From Branchiostoma floridae (Eukaryota; Chordata; Leptocardii; Amphioxiformes; Branchiostomatidae): DNA of 60,000 bases. Below, one piece after another: positions 58,301 to 60,000 of this stretch (its first letter is position 1; every line of letters starts with the position of its first letter). Position numbers and translations under genes: made by a program. The notes beneath the pieces were generated by a model, which had not been told where the DNA came from, did not search any database, and saw only the letters and a list, made by a program, of their open reading frames with translations. The stretch is taken from contig NC_049996.1 of assembly GCF_000003815.2 (NCBI RefSeq), positions 225,422 to 285,421 on the forward strand, in the 5' to 3' direction.

Positions 58301-59506
58301 AAAAATAACAACAACCTTGAACATATCTTTTTAAAAGATTAACTTTTCTTCCTAATGTTTAAGTGTATGTCAACTTGAGTTGAAGTGGGATGACAAGTGT
58401 CTTTTCTTCGTCTTCAGGGAAAAGTACGATTCAAAGACGGTGATAGACTTGGAACAATCCTGTATGAGCAGATTCAAGGTAAATGTTAAGATAAGTTTAT
58501 GTATACTTGAATGTAAGTTCATCTGTGACGGTAGTTAACATAATGATACAATTTTTAAGACTTTATATCCGTACACAAAATAAAGCGCTTACCAACAAGC
58601 TTTCGATCAGTCCTCTGACTCTTCTCAAGTTGTAATGACCCAAAACCTAAGTCGCACTTCCGGAACAGAGGTGTGACGTCAGTAAAGGGTCAAAGGTGCT
58701 TGACAAAGGTGCTTGACAGACGGGGGCCGATACCGACTGTCATTGACTGAATTGTATCAATAAGTTTATGTACATGTAGCTTTGAGATGAATGCATTAAT
58801 TCCAGTCCCCGGATAAGTTACAGAAAACACTATACCTGTCCCGTGAGATGAGTGTTATAGATGCTAACATCCCTGTCCTTGGTGCTGAATGAGTCATTCA
58901 GACAGTATCATTCAAAAGCACAAGTCTGCGCTCTTTGTGGCCCGTTCGTAATACGCTATTCTGTTCTTTCAGAAGGTTCAGAGGTTCGAGTGGGAGAATA
59001 CTTTGCAGAAAATGACTCCATTGCTCTTCACAGTGTGCAATGGCAAGGTAAGACTCTGGCAAAAACTTAGTTAAATTTAACTATACATGTTCACACATGT
59101 TTATACCTTGCTGCTCATCATGCTTGCATCTTTAATATTGTCTGATTAAACACTTGAGGAAAGAATACTTTTCTAGAGAATACGATCTATACAATATGCA
59201 CATGTGTAAAACATTTGATATTAGAAACTGCAGTGTAGTTACACCTGGAATATCGATACATACTATGAACGTGCCTGCTTCTGTTTGATTATGGCTATAG
59301 CTATCCAATATCCTTGCACCTTTCCCTATCGGTAAAATATGCGTACCGCACATAGGTGATAACCCACCACGTGATAAGACCCTGCGTGTGGAAGAGCTAA
59401 GAAGAGTACCACTGGCCCTGTACATCATGATCAGTGTCATGGCAATGTTGGGAATCTTCATGGCTATCGTATTCCTTTTCTTCAACATCAAGTACAGGAA
59501 TCAAAG
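28078..59506 (+). CDS. GABBR2: GABA-B receptor subunit 2-like gene, 5' part, ten exons (partial)
   Basis: Class C G-protein-coupled receptor of neuronal membranes; in animals subunit 2 pairs with subunit 1, which binds GABA, and couples to Gi/o. Ten exons with GT-AG borders join in one frame into 484 codons plus two bases: signal peptide (about 1-32), Venus-flytrap ectodomain (about 35-435) and transmembrane helix 1 (about 453-478). Words typical of GABBR2 rather than GABBR1 are YPTFFRTVPSD, ARIILGLFDE, SGKTPAEYERQY, FHGYAYDGVWVIAL and FFNIKYRNQ. Potential N-glycosylation sites are NLT, NGT, NWT, NFT and NRT. Intron 1 is 25,602 bp and repeat-filled; the others are 0.2-0.95 kb. Exons 1-7 end in phase 0, the next three in phases 1, 1 and 2. 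The rest of the gene is past the right edge. Subunit choice rests on family features, not an alignment; a lancelet-specific paralogue is possible. Confidence 0.88.
28868..29265. repeat. 201-bp tandem duplication
   Basis: Two units starting GGAATGGTCGTCGGGAAAAT and containing GCAAGCGGTCTGATAGGGCG. The first 130 bp are nearly identical and the rest diverges. Confidence 0.9.
29266..29350 (-). repeat. Decayed copy of the hammerhead-bearing repeat
   Basis: Contains GTTACTCAAGCAAGTGGATA and GGAAACGGTCAGG as in the 44.5-kb copy. The ribozyme-like end (AGCATCCTCTACCTTTCGCC) is strongly altered. Confidence 0.55.
29565..31345. repeat. Diverged satellite array, unit about 140-150 bp, about 12-13 units
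   Basis: Recurring words: GGCTTGCTATCAAAGATTGG, GTAGGCTAAA, GAAATGGGTTCCAAAGGAAT and CAGTAATGTTGGACAGATGC. High divergence between units indicates an old array. No coding signal. Confidence 0.85.
31462..32088. repeat. 52-bp minisatellite, 12 units
   Basis: Each unit contains CAGTGGAGCCTCCACA then a CACGTGTG-like word, then AGTCCTGAG and GGTTGTACCTAG. The units are well conserved, indicating recent expansion. Two palindromes per unit: GTGGAGCCTCCAC and CACACGTGTG (or CACATGTG variants). Confidence 0.95.
32100..32980. other. Intron sequence with nothing recognised
   Basis: AT-rich unique-looking sequence; no exon, repeat family or RNA gene seen. Confidence 0.4.
32985..33109 (-). repeat. Dispersed repeat copy with hammerhead-like end
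   Basis: Shares GGTTAGACATCCAGGT, AAAGCAGTTACTCAAG and GGTCAGACGTTTCAGATAGC with 44448-44572. The ribozyme-like part is at 33066-33109 (minus strand). Confidence 0.7.
33066..33109 (-). ncRNA. Hammerhead-ribozyme-like motif, mutated core
   Basis: Minus strand: helix I strand, CTGTCGA box (one base off CUGANGA), hairpin AGATAC-TGGATG-CTATCT, GAAA, then CGTC and TGAC. Helix I (GTC-CA with TGAC) needs one bulge. Probably inactive. Confidence 0.35.
33120..35468. other. Intron sequence, little recognised
   Basis: Contains a GTTTGTTACCTTCGCTAAGG repeat start at about 34592 followed by a (CAAA)n run at 34655-34684. Otherwise unrecognised. Confidence 0.4.
35469..35710. mobile_element. MITE family 2, intact copy
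   Basis: Inverted ends AGGTTGTATCTCGCTGCACT (left) and AAGGTGGTATCTCACTTCGC (right, reverse complement), followed inward on each side by GGGGCACCGGTG. Serves as an empty-site reference for the nested insertion at 25014-25705. Confidence 0.85.
36240..36390. mobile_element. Short mariner-like MITE
   Basis: Ends read CGAGGGTGGTTCAGAAAGTA and, inverted, AGAGGGTGGTCATCTTGAAA, with TA just outside each end (36238-36239 and 36391-36392). GAGGGTGGT-type ends are familiar from mariner elements. Only 151 bp and non-coding. Confidence 0.6.
36675..36960. repeat. Dispersed repeat with (TTTG)n and (GA)n runs
   Basis: Starts GGTTTGTTACCTTCGCCAAG as at 34.59 kb, includes TTTG-repeat runs at about 36720-36750 and 36862-36898 and a GA run at 36941-36958. 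Confidence 0.7.
36965..39000. other. Intron sequence, mostly unrecognised
   Basis: A weak duplication is visible: TTATGA, GCTTCGCTGAAGCT-like words and CTTTTAGC...CCAAAAC recur at about 38660-38740 and 38830-38920. No gene supported. Confidence 0.4.
39012..39027. other. 16-bp perfect palindrome
   Basis: CGAAGCAGCTGCTTCG, centred on a CAGCTG E-box. Confidence 0.9.
39600..39773. mobile_element. MITE family 1, diverged copy
   Basis: Left GTTAGTTCACCTCTATCCG, right (reverse complement) GTAACGTTAAATCACC. Internal ACAGGATATTTAG and TATCCCTAAATAA match the family at 872-1087. Confidence 0.6.
39780..41170. other. Intron sequence, nothing recognised
   Basis: Only a poly-C run at 40497-40507 stands out. 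Confidence 0.4.
41177..41222. promoter_or_regulatory. Paired E-boxes with nuclear-receptor half-sites
   Basis: GTCACGTGACC and GGTCACGTGATGAC flank TTTGACCTTCAGGTCA. Two CACGTG E-boxes enclose three TGACCT/AGGTCA half-sites, two of them an everted pair spaced by two bases. Candidate intronic enhancer element; function is inference. Confidence 0.35.
41680..41800 (+). repeat. Dispersed repeat copy (inverted) with canonical hammerhead box but damaged 3' half
   Basis: The plus strand reads GTCACTGACGAAAGGTAGTA, then a TGCTATAG-TCAAACC remnant lacking GAAACGTC, then CCAGCTGCTTGAGTAACTG and a GAATATCTAAC end. It is the reverse of the copies at 33.0 and 44.5 kb. Confidence 0.65.
41805..44440. other. 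Intron sequence, nothing recognised
   Basis: No exon or repeat family recognised; the plus-strand frame at 41607-42065 crosses the repeat copy and is not a gene. Confidence 0.4.
44448..44572 (-). repeat. Dispersed repeat copy with hammerhead-like end
   Basis: Contains GGTTAGACATCCAGGTAATA, AAAAGCAGTTACTCAAGCAA and CGGTCAGACGTTTCAGATAG. On the minus strand the ribozyme-like part has GTCA / TGAC helix I, perfect AGATAG-TGGATG-CTATCT helix II and GAAACGTC, but the box reads CAAACGA instead of CUGANGA. Confidence 0.7.
45022..45390. repeat. Tandem duplication, unit about 187 bp
   Basis: Two units sharing GCTTTGTCCTCCCGCGGCTA, GATAGTAGTTTGCGATCTGA and CACATGGAAGGCTGGGATCT. A weak third unit may precede it. 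Confidence 0.85.
45739..45755. repeat. Poly-C run
   Basis: Seventeen consecutive C after a T run, at the left edge of the satellite array. Confidence 0.95.
45770..46860. repeat. Satellite array, unit about 140-180 bp, about seven units
   Basis: Recurring words GACACCTTGAATCTATGCA, GAAAATCCTGTAGACAGAG, ACGATCCATCATCC, AGTCGACCAGGTTTTCC, CTAACATGCAGACGCTCCTG and TTTTTCCATTCTCCCTC. Two adjacent units near 46232-46500 are almost identical. Confidence 0.9.
46861..47040. other. GC-rich spacer between two satellites
   Basis: Includes GCGCCGGCC twice and a GGGGCGGCCGC / GCCGGCCGCCCC inverted pair. No gene recognised. Confidence 0.4.
47065..48835. repeat. Satellite array, unit about 160-170 bp, about ten units, interrupted
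   Basis: Units share TTGAACACCGTG, CAGTTGGGATAAGGGAGTCT, CTCATTTGCATA, GGAATCCTTTGTTGAT and CGAACGAAGGTTGGCAGCAT. The first six form one subtype and the last four a shorter subtype with GACAACTCTGGAAGATG. A retroposon tail interrupts at 48247-48520. A MITE abuts the right end. Confidence 0.92.
48247..48520 (-). mobile_element. 5'-truncated retroposon 3' end inserted in the satellite
   Basis: The minus strand runs through GGAGGAGGTCTCCCATAAGC and GCACGTTTTTTATCAATC and ends in a tail of AAATAAATC / AAATAAAAAATC units. Satellite units flank both sides, so insertion followed array growth. Confidence 0.7.
48839..49043. mobile_element. MITE family 2, intact copy
   Basis: Ends AGGTGGCATCTCACTGCACT and (inverted) AAGGTAGTATCTCACTGCAC, followed inward by GGGGCACCG. 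Sits exactly at the right border of the satellite array. Confidence 0.88.
49615..50740 (+). pseudogene. 5'-truncated LINE with reverse-transcriptase remnant and (TAGA)n tail
   Basis: CR1/Jockey-like. From about 49625 the frames give KRLISKLKFYGIEGTTLS, then RGQTVVVEGKASVPVKVA and GVP, with two small deletions that remove the expected residues after TTLS and after GVP. From 49759 a clean frame of 297 codons follows: LLFLLYINDLPEQL, the catalytic FADD in RLFADDCLLYI, FNPDKCHIMHITNKR, YLGVIS and RVQNQAARFCTNNY, ending SRSV. The stop is at 50650-50652. The 3' UTR has the hairpin CGCCGAACGGCG at 50682-50693 and a TAGA microsatellite tail. Cannot mobilise itself. Confidence 0.85.
51311..51345 (+). 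repeat. Hammerhead-like repeat edge, degenerate
   Basis: CCGACGA, stem GGCA-TTAA-TGCC, GCAA, then TGTTGTGGTAATTG. Two core positions differ from consensus and helix I is not evident. Confidence 0.3.
51346..52990. other. Intron sequence, no gene supported
   Basis: Two unrecognised open stretches lie back to back: minus-strand 51442-51669 (VPNIEILDNQQGKKELQLFF) and plus-strand 51723-51920 (KDHQGQYYRYDHGVDIDGLS). They look protein-like but match no family known to me; possibly old transposon coding remnants. Confidence 0.3.
52994..53040 (-). ncRNA. Hammerhead-ribozyme-like motif with canonical core
   Basis: Minus strand in order: helix I strand GTTGCC; box CTGAGGA (matches CUGANGA); one A; helix II GGTGAC-AGACG-GTCACC (six perfect pairs); GAAA; ATTC (A-A-U-U minimal helix III, cleavage after C); helix I return GGC-TG-AAC, pairing GCC and GTT with a two-base bulge. 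All invariant positions I can check are present. Type I topology, as in Penelope-like elements and retrozymes. Short helix III would probably require dimerisation. Activity is untested. Confidence 0.5.
53045..53820. other. Intron sequence, nothing recognised
   Basis: AT-rich, no repeat family or exon seen. Confidence 0.4.
53825..53925. repeat. (GATA)n run followed by a 39-bp direct duplication
   Basis: Five GATA units, then two copies of TGTAATACGCCAGATAAAAA with AATCAAATTTAGATAAA, ending about 20 bp before the exon 2 acceptor. Confidence 0.85.
53947..54084 (+). CDS. GABBR2: GABBR2-like exon 2
   Basis: 46 codons, phase 0 at both ends: CDPAIGTKVFFDAMYQLPPK, then LMLYGGTCSSVTSLISMSAP and YWDLTQ. 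Donor ACAG|GTATGG. Confidence 0.92.
54141..54240. other. Assembly gap, 100 N
   Basis: Exactly 100 N in intron 2, a conventional size for a gap of unknown length. Open frames spanning it are artefacts. Confidence 0.99.
54633..54803 (+). CDS. GABBR2: GABBR2-like exon 3
   Basis: 57 codons: LSYDVTSPEFSDREKYPTFF, RTVPSDLDFNPARVRLLRHF, NWTRVATLYQDETNLAI. Acceptor after a long T/C tract ending CTCTAG; donor ATA|GTAAGA. Confidence 0.93.
55307..55411 (+). CDS. GABBR2: GABBR2-like exon 4
   Basis: 35 codons: VHSQLESSLVKAGMNFTAQG, then FVDAESVRRRMKQIK. Acceptor TTTTTCCAG, donor AAG|GTGATT. Confidence 0.9.
55611..55676 (+). CDS. GABBR2: GABBR2-like exon 5
   Basis: 22 codons: ESDARIILGLFDERMARH then VFCE. 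Acceptor GCTACAG, donor GAG|GTACAG. The RIILG strand is the conserved lobe-2 core of the family. Confidence 0.93.
56122..56304 (+). CDS. GABBR2: GABBR2-like exon 6
   Basis: 61 codons: AYKLNLYGKRYAWILNGPYS, then SRWWNRTADCTRDQMRKAVE and GALISNFLERSTSNHRTISG, ending K. Acceptor TTCCTTAG, donor AAG|GTATAT. Confidence 0.93.
56317..56690 (-). pseudogene. LINE C-terminal fragment in intron 6
   Basis: The minus strand reads YEYIRKEFPYFEHFNATDKF then LFLMRLDKPCISNII and a stop near 56434. The 3' UTR ends GGCATGAATGTACAATAAAG with a CATTCA-like tail at the left. CR1-like, 5' truncated. Begins only 12 bp past the exon 6 donor. Confidence 0.7.
57231..57467 (+). CDS. GABBR2: GABBR2-like exon 7
   Basis: 79 codons: TPAEYERQYHQRVSGKRTNP, FHGYAYDGVWVIALALDKVL, RQLQQEGNVPRVKLTYERQE, DMKVFMFDAVKETDFQGVT. 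FHGYAYDGVW is a family hallmark. Acceptor TTGTATACAG, donor ACG|GTATGT. Confidence 0.95.
57720..58417. other. Intron 7 sequence, nothing firmly recognised
   Basis: Contains CTTCCCCTTCGGGAAGG-type hairpins at about 58038-58055. No other feature supported. Confidence 0.35.
58418..58478 (+). CDS. GABBR2: GABBR2-like exon 8
   Basis: 61 bp, begins phase 0 and ends phase 1: GKVRFKDGDRLGTILYEQIQ plus one base. Acceptor TCTTCAG, donor CAAG|GTAAAT. Confidence 0.93.
58589..58635 (-). ncRNA. Hammerhead-like motif, non-canonical box
   Basis: Minus strand: TTACAAC, TTGAGAA (two changes from CUGANGA), hairpin GTCAG-AGGA-CTGAT, GAAA, GCTT, then GTTGGTAA. Helix I pairs TTAC/GTAA and AAC/GTT with one bulged G. 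Minimal helix III is A-G-C-U. Likely a decayed ribozyme of a repeat edge in intron 8. Confidence 0.35.
58973..59047 (+). CDS. GABBR2: GABBR2-like exon 9
   Basis: 75 bp, phase 1 to phase 1: (E)GSEVRVGEYFAENDSIALHS then VQWQ. Acceptor TTCTTTCAG, donor CAAG|GTAAGA. Confidence 0.93.
59356..59506 (+). CDS. GABBR2: GABBR2-like exon 10 (transmembrane helix 1)
   Basis: 151 bp, phase 1 to phase 2: (G)DNPPRDKTLRVEELRR, then VPLALYIMISVMAMLGIF and MAIVFLFFNIKYRNQ. The hydrophobic run is helix 1; NIKYRNQ starts the first intracellular loop. Acceptor CGCACATAG is pyrimidine-poor; donor AAAG|GTAGGA. Confidence 0.9.
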
Positions 59507-59509
59507 GTA

Positions 59510-60000
59510 GGAAATTCCCAGTATGCGTAGTAAATGCTCAGTTGTTTAATCCTTATGAAAGTTGTCAGCTTGCGTATTGGGGCTTGGCTTAAACCCTAGA
59601 TCTAGAGAATCTTCCAGACACGCTGACAATATGTCCTTTGGGAAGGCACTTAAGACGACTTCCCTCACTTCATTGAAGTGAAAATGGAGTTGAGCGTAAA
59701 ATGGAGTCCCTGCGTTTGAGCTCGAGAACAGCCACACCTCCAGCACGTGAAAGAAACCATCATTCTTCTCTAAAAGAGTAGGGGTCCTTCCCTGTCTGAG
59801 TGGATCAAATAAATCTGTCTGGATATGCAGCTTGTATTCTTCTGTATAAACCTGGTGCGTTACGCCATGCATGAGGCAGCCAACAAAACCGTATAGCAAG
59901 ACTATGTGTGCATAAGTAGTCTAGCTTGAGTTAGGTCACTTATTTATCTATTTATTAGGATTCTCCATATACGATGACAATGGAGGGTATGGCGAAACAG
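59510..60000. other. Intron 10 sequence to window edge
   Basis: Nothing recognised. A TTTATTTATTAG acceptor-like site at 59958 is followed by a frame that stops after six codons, so the true exon 11 probably lies to the right. Confidence 0.4.

Noticed and set aside
59959-60000. Candidate exon 11 of the receptor
   Set aside because: The frame stops after six codons and lacks the helix 1-helix 2 loop expected next, so it is not listed as an exon; kept only as a low-interest isoform idea.
1-60000. CRISPR arrays, operons, bacterial terminators, tRNA and rRNA genes
   Set aside because: The regular arrays seen are eukaryotic satellites without spacer structure; no tRNA or rRNA signature was recognised on either strand.

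Overview
The window is animal (eukaryotic) genomic DNA: coding sequence is split into short exons with GT-AG borders, introns are long, and non-LTR retrotransposons, small inverted-repeat transposons and satellite arrays are dense. The repeat families (CR1/L2-like LINE 3' ends, small TA- and TAA-flanked elements, Penelope-like edges) together with a GABA-B receptor gene suggest an invertebrate deuterostome, most likely a lancelet (Branchiostoma). That species call is inference; no alignment was possible.

Layout. 1-10 kb: small transposons, a compact minus-strand gene that appears to encode a short secreted peptide precursor (about 2.2-3.4 kb, with CCAAT box, TATA box, signal-peptide exon and poly(A) signal), a mosaic of duplicated repeat blocks (3.6-6.3 kb) and one orphan minus-strand exon (9.35 kb). 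10-16 kb: decayed LINE fragments, local tandem duplications and an inverted-repeat element. 16.6-21.8 kb: a full-length-looking L1/Tx1-type LINE on the minus strand with both ORFs open. 21.8-27.4 kb: mostly unrecognised sequence with nested small transposons. 27.4-28.1 kb: putative promoter and 5' UTR of the main gene.

The main gene is a GABA-B receptor subunit 2-like gene on the plus strand. Exon 1 (signal peptide and start of the ligand-binding-like domain) is at 28.08 kb. A 25.6-kb first intron follows, filled with four large tandem arrays, several small duplications, transposons and a second LINE fragment. Exons 2-10 (53.9-59.5 kb) carry the rest of the Venus-flytrap ectodomain and transmembrane helix 1. 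The other six helices and the tail lie beyond the right edge. A 100-N assembly gap sits in intron 2.

The most unusual signal is a scattered set of hammerhead-ribozyme-like folds in dispersed repeats. They have a CUGANGA-like box, a helix II hairpin and GAAA, then a minimal helix III of the form A-N-N'-U, flanked by complementary helix I strands. The best is at 52,994-53,040 (minus) with a canonical core. Decayed relatives lie at 29.3, 33.1, 41.7, 44.5, 51.3 and 58.6 kb and as an inverted pair at 12.7/12.9 kb. Hammerheads are known from Penelope-like elements and retrozymes, so these repeats are probably related to such elements.
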